DNA from: CAZPMC01 sp964587755
Lineage (GTDB): Bacteria > Bacillota > Clostridia > Acetivibrionales > DTU013
DNA: 31,066 bases
NCBI GenBank assembly: GCA_964587755.1
Contig: CAZPMC010000025.1
Coordinates: forward strand, 1-31,066
Reading direction: 5' to 3'
Shown here: in pieces, positions 1 to 7,340 of the stretch
Position numbering within the stretch: the first letter of the stretch is position 1
Layout: each line of letters starts with the position of its first letter
Position numbers and translations under genes: made by a program
Notes under the pieces: model-generated
The model's input: the letters and a program-made list of their open reading frames with translations, nothing else
Told to the model about the DNA's origin: nothing
Databases searched by the model: none

Positions 1-68
1 AACCAGTATTCTATTTGAGATTTGTCAGGTGAATATCTTGATGACATAATTCTTTTATAACGTTCATA

Positions 69-359
69 TTGCATGGACGTGCATCTATTAACTTTAAGAA
101 AATTTCCCCTTACTTTATTATATTATTTCTTGTTGTCGTAGCCTTACGCAGTACAGGTATTATACCTAATACTCTAGTACCTGCACTTTCAAAAACCTCA
201 AAATTTTGCATGGTAATGGCTTTATCAGCTATTGGCCTTAAAACAAGCTTTGGTGATATCAGAAATATCGGGTTTAAGCCAATGATTCTTGGATTTATTG
301 TTGATACTCTGGTTGTTTTTGTATCTATAGGTGTCCAGATAGCGACAGGAAGAATGTAA
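69..359 (+). pseudogene. 3' remnant of a YeiH-family (UPF0324) putative sulfate exporter
   Basis: The 96-residue reading frame resembles only the last third of the YeiH/UPF0324 membrane family. It has a PYFIILF helix, a stretch with LSKTSKFCMVMALSAIGLKT, and a final FKPMILGFIVDTLVV helix. Full-length members have over 300 residues and about ten membrane segments. The frame is closed upstream by in-frame stops at 30-32 and 39-44, and neither of the other two frames continues the family upstream. The only start available is a TTG without a visible Shine-Dalgarno sequence. It is therefore most likely the tail of a gene whose 5' part was lost or scrambled. The C-terminal end looks intact, stopping just after the last helix. 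A frameshift copy of a gene lying mostly outside the window is the alternative. Confidence 0.6.
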
Positions 360-444
360 ATCTTTGATTGATTTGGAAAAGTGATTGTGGTAAATTGAAA
401 GGTGCAGTTGCAATTTTATTTAACCCGACAGAAAGGAAAATTCC

Positions 445-2046
445 ATGCAATATTTCGTAATAGGTGTTATATTTATTCTTGCACTTTTTGCCATACATTT
501 TTCTAATAAACGCGGAATACCTGCGCTATTGTTATTTACTGTGCTTGGAATTGGCTTTGGTGTTATAGGGCTTGAATTTGAGGACTATCAATTTTCTTAT
601 AATCTTTCTTCTATTGCGCTAATGGTCATCATGTTTTATGGTGGTTTTGGTACTAACTGGAATATGGCAAAGCCAGTTGCAAAAGAAGCGATTGTATTAA
701 GTTCACTAGGTGTTGTGACCACTGCTTTAATAACCGGTTTGTTTTTGCATTATATTTTAGGCTTTAAATTGTTGGAAGGCATGCTCATTGGCTCTATTGT
801 CGGTTCGACCGATTATGCCAGCGTTTCAAATATATTGCGTTCAAAAAATCTGAATTTAAAATACAACACGGCTCCGTTACTTGAGCTTGAAAGCGGGTCC
901 AACGACCCTACTGCTTATACAATGACTATGGTATTCTTATCCTTGATAATTGGCTCGAATTTGTCTGCGCCGCTTATGATTTTATCCCAGATGGCACTTG
1001 GCATTATTATGGGCTTTGTCTTTGCCTATGTTATTGGGAAGTTAATTAGAAAGCTTCCGATTGAAGCGGATGGGCTTTACGCTGTCTTTATGGTTGCTGC
1101 CATGCTTATTACCTATTCTGCAACAGATTATCTCGGAGGCAACGGCTACCTTGCACTCTATATTTTGGGTATTTATCTTGGGAATATGGAATTTAAGGGT
1201 AAGCGTGATATTGTATTTTTCTATGATGGCTTTTCCCAAATAATGCAGATTGGTCTGTTTTTTATATTAGGTCTGTTATCCGACTTTTCAAAATTCATTC
1301 AAGCATTACCAATAGCATTTGCTATCTTCGCATTTATGGCAATCATTGCCCGGCCGGTATCAGTTTATGGCCTTATGCTGCCATTCCGGCTTAAACGCAA
1401 TCAGCTCAATATCATTTCCCTTGCTGGAATCCGAGGTGCTGCTGCTATTGCCTTTGCGATTCTTGCTGTAAACAGCAGCACAGGCTTCTCTGTAGATATT
1501 TACCATATAGTATTTGGTATCTGTGTATTTTCTTCGCTGGTTCAAGGCTCTTTAATGCCGCCTGCGGCAAAAAGGTGGGATATACTGGACCCAAGTGATA
1601 CGGTCTTAAAGACCTTCAACTACTACCAGAACAAAGCGGAGATTGGTTTCCTGGAAACCAGAATTCATCCGGGTAGTAATATAATCGGTTGCCAGGTAAA
1701 AGATTTGAATCTCATATTTGACTTTATCGTTGCAAAGATTGAACGAAATGGTCAAACAATTGTTCCAAGGGGTCATGTAACAATAGAGGAAAATGACCTA
1801 ATTGTCTTAGGTGGTGAAGTACACTTTGATGAAAGCGGCCATGATCTTATTGAATTCGCCATCCCGAAAGGTCACAAATGGGCAAACAAATTCATAAAAG
1901 ACCTGGAATTACCTCACGATCGCTTAATCGTAATGGTGCAGCGTGAAGGCAGCCATGTCATTGTTCCCACAGGAGATACTTTGCTTTTAGTGGGTGATAA
2001 GGTAATTATGCTTAAAGTAGAGCATAAAGATGAGGATTTGGTTTAG
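445..2046 (+). CDS. CPA1 family cation (K+ or Na+)/proton antiporter with C-terminal TrkA_C domains
   Basis: A 533-residue membrane antiporter of the NhaP2/CvrA type, which exchanges cytoplasmic K+ or Na+ for protons. Residues about 5-375 form the Na/H exchanger core of some 12 helices. The ion-binding stretch ELESGSNDPTAYTMTM corresponds to the GSNDPMA motif of CvrA-like proteins. Residues about 390-470 are a TrkA_C (RCK_C) regulatory domain. A second RCK_C-like segment follows (LPHDRLIVMVQREGSHVIVP), giving a tandem cytoplasmic module that probably binds a nucleotide or other ligand. The start is supported by GAAAGGAAAA at about 431-440. A weak promoter (TTGATT 368-373, TAAATT 391-396, 17-bp spacer) is possible. 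The gene converges on the Crp/Fnr-like gene with only 15 bases between the stops. Confidence 0.9.
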   Translation: MQYFVIGVIFILALFAIHFSNKRGIPALLLFTVLGIGFGVIGLEFEDYQFSYNLSSIALMVIMFYGGFGTNWNMAKPVAKEAIVLSSLGVVTTALITGLFLHYILGFKLLEGMLIGSIVGSTDYASVSNILRSKNLNLKYNTAPLLELESGSNDPTAYTMTMVFLSLIIGSNLSAPLMILSQMALGIIMGFVFAYVIGKLIRKLPIEADGLYAVFMVAAMLITYSATDYLGGNGYLALYILGIYLGNMEFKGKRDIVFFYDGFSQIMQIGLFFILGLLSDFSKFIQALPIAFAIFAFMAIIARPVSVYGLMLPFRLKRNQLNIISLAGIRGAAAIAFAILAVNSSTGFSVDIYHIVFGICVFSSLVQGSLMPPAAKRWDILDPSDTVLKTFNYYQNKAEIGFLETRIHPGSNIIGCQVKDLNLIFDFIVAKIERNGQTIVPRGHVTIEENDLIVLGGEVHFDESGHDLIEFAIPKGHKWANKFIKDLELPHDRLIVMVQREGSHVIVPTGDTLLLVGDKVIMLKVEHKDEDLV

Positions 2047-2061
2047 TATTGAAGGGGGCTG

Positions 2062-2715
2062 CTACTCTTTCAAAAGAGTAATAGAATCTTTATCAAAAGC
2101 TATTAACCCGTCTTTCCTCATTTTTGCCAGCTCCCGGGATAAGGATGTACGCTGAACCCCGATTTTTTCAGCAAGAGCCTTTTTAGTTATATTTAGTTTG
2201 ATGTGGTTGGAATTTTGTTTTTTGATTTCATAATGCAGATAGTTCATAATGCATTGGCGTACTGTTTTATTGATATAGTGCTTTATCTTGTCACCAAGAA
2301 TAAATGCACGGTCAGAAGTAAGCTCCAGGTATGTTCGTAAAAAGGCAGGATTACTGCAGAACAAATCAAACAGCACTTCTCTGTCAATTTCTAATATATC
2401 CGTAGGCGAGTGTGTTGATACGGTCATGGGGTAATAAGGATTTTTCGAAAATAACAGGTTTCCCCCTAAAATATCATCATTGTAAAGCTCTGAGATTGTA
2501 AGCAGATTTCCGGACTCCTCAATGCGATCTACTACTACCTTTCCGGATAAAATTATCTCTAACTTGCTACACAATTCCCCTTCAAAATGAATGACACTGT
2601 TTTTTTTATAAGAAACAATTTTAAACTTCCCATTTTTAAGGTTAGTAAGTATGTCCTCATCTGATAAAGATTTTATCAATGTTGTATTTCTAATTAAATC
2701 AATATTCTTAGTCAT
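2062..2715 (-). CDS. Crp/Fnr family transcriptional regulator
   Basis: A 217-residue regulator with an N-terminal cyclic-nucleotide-binding-type beta-barrel (about residues 15-125), a dimerisation helix and a C-terminal winged helix (about 150-217). The HTH reads KKALAEKIGVQRTSLSREL. Aligned with the E. coli CRP recognition helix, Arg180 and Arg185 equivalents are kept (R189, R194), but the Glu181 equivalent is Thr190. That predicts a site other than TGTGA or TTGAT. The sensor domain has one Cys (SNPAFL context) plus one in ELCSKLE and one in VRQCIMN. No N-terminal Cys cluster of the Fnr type is visible, so the ligand is unknown. It is divergent from a membrane ferredoxin gene, and the palindrome at 2730-2747 in the shared promoter region is its probable operator. 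HcpR- or ArcR-like members are the nearest functional analogy, but I cannot assign one. Confidence 0.88.
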   Translation of the reverse strand: MTKNIDLIRNTTLIKSLSDEDILTNLKNGKFKIVSYKKNSVIHFEGELCSKLEIILSGKVVVDRIEESGNLLTISELYNDDILGGNLLFSKNPYYPMTVSTHSPTDILEIDREVLFDLFCSNPAFLRTYLELTSDRAFILGDKIKHYINKTVRQCIMNYLHYEIKKQNSNHIKLNITKKALAEKIGVQRTSLSRELAKMRKDGLIAFDKDSITLLKE

Positions 2716-2729
2716 ATATTATCTCCTTA

Positions 2730-2747
2730 AGTGTTACCTTGGTAACA
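2730..2747. promoter_or_regulatory. Palindromic operator, probable Crp/Fnr-family site
   Basis: GTGTTACC-TT-GGTAACAC has perfect 8-bp arms around a 2-bp centre and contains TGTTA-N6-TAACA, the spacing of Crp/Fnr sites. It lies in the divergent region between the regulator (2715) and the ferredoxin gene (2808). Its centre (2738.5) is 30.5 bases before the first base of the TATAAT box at 2769, close to the class II activator position (about -42 from the expected start). Confidence 0.75.
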
Positions 2748-2768
2748 CCTATTTTTATATTGTAGCGT

Positions 2769-2774
2769 TATAAT
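2769..2774 (+). promoter_or_regulatory. -10 box of the ferredoxin gene, activator-dependent type
   Basis: A perfect TATAAT. The sequence 17 bases upstream (2746-2751, ACCTAT) does not resemble TTGACA, and the palindrome at 2730-2747 occupies the -35 area. This is typical of promoters needing a Crp/Fnr-type activator. A GGAGG Shine-Dalgarno sequence at 2797-2801 and ATG at 2808 follow. Confidence 0.6.
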
Positions 2775-2807
2775 ATTATAAACTCAATAAAATGATGGAG
2801 GTCTCAT

Positions 2808-3434
2808 ATGAAATATATTATATCAGCAATACGAATATTGTTCTTAGCACTGTTTTTGTTTTTAGTACTGAACGGGAAAATGATGCTTTGGTTTGCTTTA
2901 TTTGCGGTTAGCCTCATAGGGGCATTGCTATTTGGCAGAGTATATTGCGGTTATGCCTGCCCGATGAATACACTGATGATTCCGACAGAATGGATATCAA
3001 AAAAGCTGAAGCTGCAAACAGAAGGGTCTCCTAAATGGCTTAGGTCTGGAAAATTCCCATGGTTTGTATTGTTAGGAAGTCTCGCAGTCATGATGTTTGC
3101 AAGAATTAAATTACATAAAAACATCCCTGTATTGCTTATTTGGTTAGTTGCTTCAATACTCATAACACTAAGATACAAACCGGCTGTATTTCACAATCTA
3201 TTATGCCCCTTTGGAGCGGTTCAAAAAGTATTTGGAAGACATGCCAGGCTTTCTGAAAAGGTAGACAATGAAAGCTGTTCCGGGTGTAAGCTTTGTGAGA
3301 AGGCTTGTCCTACGGAGGCGATAGAGGTTAAAGCAACAGATAAAAAGGCTGAAATTGATGCTTCACTATGTCTGCAATGCACCAAATGCCAACAAGTATG
3401 TCCTAAGGATGCAATCCACTACACAAATAAATAG
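2808..3434 (+). CDS. NapH/NosR-like membrane 4Fe-4S binding protein
   Basis: A 208-residue membrane-anchored iron-sulfur protein, presumably passing electrons between a quinol or ferredoxin pool and an unknown partner. Residues 1-45 hold two hydrophobic helices. Two CxxxCP-type motifs characteristic of the NapH/NosR membrane family follow: GRVYCGYACPMNT near residue 50 and HNLLCPFGAVQKVFG near residue 135. The C-terminus carries two bacterial ferredoxin clusters, CSGCKLCEKACP and CLQCTKCQQVCP, each with the CxxCxxCxxxCP spacing for a 4Fe-4S centre. It is divergent from a Crp/Fnr regulator and is probably its target. No catalytic partner is encoded next to it, so the electron acceptor cannot be named. 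Confidence 0.85.
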   Translation: MKYIISAIRILFLALFLFLVLNGKMMLWFALFAVSLIGALLFGRVYCGYACPMNTLMIPTEWISKKLKLQTEGSPKWLRSGKFPWFVLLGSLAVMMFARIKLHKNIPVLLIWLVASILITLRYKPAVFHNLLCPFGAVQKVFGRHARLSEKVDNESCSGCKLCEKACPTEAIEVKATDKKAEIDASLCLQCTKCQQVCPKDAIHYTNK

Positions 3435-3478
3435 ATTATATGAAAGTATTCAATCATGCCTGGTTCATTTTCTTTCCG

Positions 3479-3508
3479 TTGACATAACATTATACGCAAC
3501 GATATAAT
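3479..3508 (+). promoter_or_regulatory. Consensus sigma-A promoter of the LtaS-like gene
   Basis: TTGACA at 3479-3484 and TATAAT at 3503-3508, both exact consensus hexamers, separated by 18 bp. The transcript would start near 3515, leaving a leader of about 65 bases before the ATG at 3580. Confidence 0.8.
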
Positions 3509-3579
3509 TACCGATGAATTACCTTTATATTTGACGTTTGAATAGATTTGCCCTTCCCGGGCTTAGGAGATTTTTATTC

Positions 3580-5484
3580 ATGCTGAAGCTTAATTTCATT
3601 CGCAAAATACTATCATCCATATATCTCATTTTATGCTTAATAAGTTTTTTGTCTTTAGATATGTCCTTTCGTGTAATCTATGGGCATGTGTTTGGGGAAG
3701 GCCTGTTTCAGCAATCTGCCATATTATTTACCCTCTCCTGGTCTGTTATGTTTACAGCAATCATTGCACTGCTGCCCGGAGTTTTAAAGCGTATTGTTAT
3801 GATGACTTTCATTTTGTTTTTTAGTACCCTTACGCTTGTGCACGCCGCTATGTATAATATATTTCACAACTTTTTCTCCTTTGCGGATATTATTTATGCT
3901 ACAGAGGGTGCCAGGTTTTTCAGCTTCACCTATATCAGTATTCGCAAGCTGATGATTCTATCTGTCCTCTTTTCCATTGTTATGATGGGATTAGCTGCAT
4001 GGGCGGCCCCTAAACGGAGAACTAAAGGCAAAATGCTTGTTCCTGTGCTATCAGCCCTTCTGATTCTGGCATCTGGTATCTCAATCTTCACTTTACACAG
4101 CAAGCTTGCAATAGACGGAAATAAAGTGCAAATGAGCTGGGCAAGCGCCAAAAGAAGACAGCCTGACAGCGTGTTGTACAGTGATTTTACAAACATAAAT
4201 CATAGCATGAGAATCTCGGGGCTTTATCAGTATACGGCACGAAACCTGAGTATAGCGTCAGGCTTTGAACGATGGGTTGAAACGTCCTCTGTCCATAAAC
4301 GGCTGGATGAGATATTTCAGGAGCGTAAAATGCAAGGAATAGGTTTGGATAAAAACGAGATGAGCGGGAAATTTGCCGGCAAAAACCTGATTATGATTAT
4401 GCTGGAATCCATTGATACCTGGATGATAACAGAAGACTATATGCCGCACTTGTACTCTGTCAAAAAAGAAAGTATCAGCTTTGACAACCATTATTCTCCT
4501 TCCTTCATAAGCGCGGCGACCTTCAATTCCGAGTTCATGGCACTGACAGGTCTGATTCCGCCAACAGCGGGTATTAAGCACAGCGCATATACCACAAATA
4601 ACTTTTCAATGTCTCTGCCTGCACTATTCAGGCGAAGTGGCTATCGCGCGGATTCCTTCCATAGTGCCGAGCCAATCATCTACAACCGCGGTGCTATCCA
4701 CAAAAATATCGGATTTTCAAGCTACAACTGTCATTACCATATGGGAATGGATGACTACATGCTGGACAGCCAGCTAATTCGGGCATATCATAAGATGGTC
4801 GCACAGGAGCCGTTTTTCGATTTTTTAATCACTTATTCTGGCCATGGTCCTTACACAGAGGAGTTGAGCAACATTTCAGAGCCACATTATGAACGAGCTT
4901 TCGAAGCAGTGAAGCCGAGTGGGATAGCCGCTTCGCAGGAAAATATGGATGAGTATACCCGTGCCATTGCCCATGCCATGGAGACAGATGGATTTGTTGG
5001 GGAATTGATGGACAGGCTTAAATCAGACGGACTAATTGACAATACTGTTTTGATCTTCTTTTCAGACCACTATTCAAAGTACCTGACGGATACTCAGTTT
5101 ATAATGGAGCTAAAAGGTGTAAATGCTACAGATCTTTTATCCAACACACCTTTTTTTATATACAGCAAGGATATTGAACCCAAGACTATAAGAAAATACA
5201 CTTCTACTATCGATATATACCCAACCATTGTAAACCTTTTTGGGTTGGATTCCGATTTGTCCTATTTTGTCGGGGATGACATGTTTGGAGAGAAGGGCAA
5301 TTATGTGATGTTTAGAAACTATGCCTGGTATGACGGCCAAACCTATTATTCCGAAGACTTTAAGGGCGAAATGACAGATGAGATAGCTGTGCGTTCAGCC
5401 GAGGTCCGGGACCGCATCAATCTTTCCTGGGATACAATGGTTTCCGACTACTTCAGTTACATGCCTAAAGATGTTCATCAATAA
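3580..5484 (+). CDS. LTA synthase family (sulfatase-type) polyglycerol-phosphate transferase
   Basis: A membrane enzyme of the LtaS/MdoB family, which transfers glycerol phosphate from phosphatidylglycerol to a growing polymer or glycan outside the membrane. Residues 1-165 contain about five transmembrane helices. The extracellular sulfatase-fold domain follows from about residue 265, with metal ligand Glu in MIMLESIDTW, the probable catalytic Thr314 in SAATFNSEFMALTGL, and the metal-binding SDHYSKY (Asp496, His497). The ATG at 3580 is chosen because AGGAGA at 3565-3570 sits 9 bases before it. The frame stays open to a TTG at 3538, which would add 14 residues but has no ribosome site. A consensus promoter lies upstream. 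The product may be lipoteichoic acid or a phosphoglycerol decoration of another polymer. Confidence 0.88.
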   Translation: MLKLNFIRKILSSIYLILCLISFLSLDMSFRVIYGHVFGEGLFQQSAILFTLSWSVMFTAIIALLPGVLKRIVMMTFILFFSTLTLVHAAMYNIFHNFFSFADIIYATEGARFFSFTYISIRKLMILSVLFSIVMMGLAAWAAPKRRTKGKMLVPVLSALLILASGISIFTLHSKLAIDGNKVQMSWASAKRRQPDSVLYSDFTNINHSMRISGLYQYTARNLSIASGFERWVETSSVHKRLDEIFQERKMQGIGLDKNEMSGKFAGKNLIMIMLESIDTWMITEDYMPHLYSVKKESISFDNHYSPSFISAATFNSEFMALTGLIPPTAGIKHSAYTTNNFSMSLPALFRRSGYRADSFHSAEPIIYNRGAIHKNIGFSSYNCHYHMGMDDYMLDSQLIRAYHKMVAQEPFFDFLITYSGHGPYTEELSNISEPHYERAFEAVKPSGIAASQENMDEYTRAIAHAMETDGFVGELMDRLKSDGLIDNTVLIFFSDHYSKYLTDTQFIMELKGVNATDLLSNTPFFIYSKDIEPKTIRKYTSTIDIYPTIVNLFGLDSDLSYFVGDDMFGEKGNYVMFRNYAWYDGQTYYSEDFKGEMTDEIAVRSAEVRDRINLSWDTMVSDYFSYMPKDVHQ

Positions 5485-5655
5485 CTTTATAGGTTTCGTT
5501 ATAAAAAAGAAAAAATTGCCTGTAAGGTGTTTATTTACATATACAGATGGGAAAGAATAATCAGCGTTGAGCCGAAGCGTCGCCTACCTGGGTATGAATA
5601 TGTGAAGATGAACAGTGGTTTGAACTGGAAAATGGAAAAGTAAAGGAGTGATATT

Positions 5656-6885
5656 ATGAGCGAAATGATCAACAATCGTGAGTATCGGCAAAAGGTTTTA
5701 AAGGAACTGATTGCAGAGCTGCATGACGGGAAAAGCGTCGACGATGTAAAGGGCAGGTTTGAAAAACTGATACAGGGTGTTTCAGCCTCGGAGATTGCCG
5801 AAATGGAAGCAGCTCTCATCAGTGAAGGAATGCCAGTGGAGGAGATACAGAGGCTATGTGATGTGCATGCGGCTGTATTCAAGGGCTCCATTGAAGAGAT
5901 TCACAGACCGCAGAAGCCGGAAGAAATGCCCGGGCATCCTATCCATACCTTCAAGCTTGAAAACCGTGAGATCGAGAACCTAATAAATAGCAGGATTAAG
6001 CCGGACATTGAAGGCTTCAAGGCAGACGGGGGTGCGGAAAGCATTAAAAAGCTCACAGAAGATTTTAAACTCCTTTGGGAAATCGATAAGCATTACTCCA
6101 AAAAAGAAAATCTGTTGTTCCCTTACTTGGAGAAATACGGTATAACTGCTCCGCCTAAGGTTATGTGGGGTGTGGATGATGAAATAAGAGATTCTGTTAA
6201 ACAGATCATCAGGCTATTGGAAGATGGGGCTGGGGAAAAGGGACAAATTGCACAAATGACCGGTGAAGCAATTAATAGGGTAACTGAAATGATTTATAAA
6301 GAGGAAAATATCCTTTTCCCCATGGCTTTAGACACTCTGACTGAGGATGAATGGCTGCAAATATCTGAGGAAAGCGGTGAAATAGGTTATTGCATGGTAC
6401 AGCCTGCAGGGGATTGGAAGCCTGCCAGGGTGAACGTAGAGCAGAAGGCTGCTGCAAAGGGCGAAGCACCTTCCAATAATGGATATATTAAATTCGATGC
6501 CGGGGTTTTGTCACCGGAAGAGATAAATGCATTGCTGAATACTTTACCCATTGATATAACATTTGTAGACAGGGAAGGAGCGGTGAAATACTTCTCCCAG
6601 GGAAAAGAGCGGATATTTGCAAGGCCAAAGACAATTATCGGCAGGGAGGTCCAGAATTGCCATCCGCCTGCAAGTGTTCATGTAGTTGAAAAGATTGTGG
6701 AGGATTTAAAGTCCGGGAAAAAAGACCATGAGGATTTCTGGATTAAAATGGGTGGCAAATATGTATATATCAGGTATTTTGCTGTGAGAAACGCAGATGG
6801 CGAATACCTGGGGACAATGGAGGTAACTCAGGATATCGGGCCGATTCAGAAAATCAGTGGCGAAAAAAGGCTTATGTCTGAATAA
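5656..6885 (+). CDS. DUF438 - hemerythrin - PAS domain protein
   Basis: A 409-residue cytoplasmic protein of a three-domain architecture common in anaerobic Firmicutes. Residues about 10-80 form the helical DUF438 domain. Residues about 90-240 form a hemerythrin HHE-type four-helix bundle, with ligand-bearing stretches GHPIHTFKLE, HYSKKENLLFPYLEKYG and YKEENILFPMAL. Residues about 285-400 are a PAS domain (ITFVDREGAVKYFSQGKERIF). Hemerythrin plus PAS suggests a sensor or scavenger of oxygen, nitric oxide or reactive species, but there is no output domain such as a kinase or HTH. Signalling must therefore go through a partner, or the protein acts enzymatically. AAGGAG at about 5642-5647 supports the start. 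The 170-base upstream gap holds no clear promoter or gene. Confidence 0.87.
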   Translation: MSEMINNREYRQKVLKELIAELHDGKSVDDVKGRFEKLIQGVSASEIAEMEAALISEGMPVEEIQRLCDVHAAVFKGSIEEIHRPQKPEEMPGHPIHTFKLENREIENLINSRIKPDIEGFKADGGAESIKKLTEDFKLLWEIDKHYSKKENLLFPYLEKYGITAPPKVMWGVDDEIRDSVKQIIRLLEDGAGEKGQIAQMTGEAINRVTEMIYKEENILFPMALDTLTEDEWLQISEESGEIGYCMVQPAGDWKPARVNVEQKAAAKGEAPSNNGYIKFDAGVLSPEEINALLNTLPIDITFVDREGAVKYFSQGKERIFARPKTIIGREVQNCHPPASVHVVEKIVEDLKSGKKDHEDFWIKMGGKYVYIRYFAVRNADGEYLGTMEVTQDIGPIQKISGEKRLMSE

Positions 6886-6902
6886 CACGCTGATATTCAT
6901 TC

Positions 6903-6931
6903 TTGACAACATGGTCTATCTGGTATAGACT
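6903..6931 (+). promoter_or_regulatory. Promoter of the BlaI-like/M56 operon
   Basis: TTGACA (6903-6908, exact) and TAGACT (6926-6931, 4 of 6) are separated by 17 bp. The operator dyad at 6914-6930 fills the spacer and runs into the -10 box, so a bound repressor would exclude polymerase. Confidence 0.7.
6914..6930. promoter_or_regulatory. BlaI-type operator 1
   Basis: GTCTAT-CTGGT-ATAGAC is a perfect 6-bp inverted repeat with a 5-bp centre. It overlaps the promoter upstream of a BlaI/MecI-family repressor gene, as expected for autoregulation. Confidence 0.65.
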
Positions 6932-6942
6932 AATAACGTGAA

Positions 6943-6959
6943 GTCGATATTGAATAGAC
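6943..6959. promoter_or_regulatory. BlaI-type operator 2, imperfect
   Basis: GTCGAT-ATTGA-ATAGAC has the same 17-bp layout as operator 1, with one arm mismatch. It begins 29 bp downstream of operator 1 and ends just before the ribosome binding site. Paired dyads are usual for BlaI/MecI promoters. Confidence 0.5.
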
Positions 6960-6975
6960 CAAAGGAGATTTAATC

Positions 6976-7338
6976 ATGAAGATTTACAAACTTGCAAAAA
7001 GTGAAGAAAGGTTTGCAGAATTGATTTGGCGCAATGAGCCAATTTCTTCAGGCGATCTTGTAAAGCTATGCGACAAAGAAATGAATTGGAAAAAGTCCAC
7101 CACATATACAGTACTGAAGAAGCTATGTGAAAAGGGTTTTTTCAAAAATGAAAATGCTGTGGTCACTTCTCTTATTTCAAAGGATGAATATCATGCCAGG
7201 CAGAGCGTACGTTTTGTTGAGGATACCTTCGGGGGCTCCTTGCCAAAGTTTCTGACAGCCTTTATCGGTGGCAGAAAATTAAACAAGCATCAGGCAGAAG
7301 AACTGAAAAGATTGATTGATGAGTACAAGGAGGATTAG
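6976..7338 (+). CDS. BlaI/MecI/CopY family transcriptional repressor
   Basis: A 120-residue repressor. Residues 1-75 form the winged helix (RFAELIWRNEPISSGDLVKLC, then NWKKSTTYTVLKKLCEKGF), matching the BlaI pattern in which the recognition helix contains TTYT.LKKL. The C-terminal 45 residues form the dimerisation helices that M56 peptidases cleave in the family paradigm. AAAGGAG at 6961-6967 supports the ATG. The stop is followed after two bases by the M56 gene, whose AGGAGG lies inside this gene's 3' end, so the two are translationally linked. It probably represses its own operon through the two dyads upstream, and release would follow signal-induced proteolysis. Confidence 0.9.
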   Translation: MKIYKLAKSEERFAELIWRNEPISSGDLVKLCDKEMNWKKSTTYTVLKKLCEKGFFKNENAVVTSLISKDEYHARQSVRFVEDTFGGSLPKFLTAFIGGRKLNKHQAEELKRLIDEYKED

Positions 7339-7340
7339 TA

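Noticed and set aside
2063..2080. TACTCTT/AAGAGTA hairpin between the convergent antiporter and regulator genes
   Set aside because: Its arms lie inside the regulator's last codons, the loop is 4 bases and no T-run follows. It is too weak to call a terminator.
5485..5655. Possible riboswitch or small gene between the LtaS-like and DUF438 genes
   Set aside because: Short open stretches exist, but none has a start with a ribosome site, and I saw no known riboswitch core or stable hairpin.
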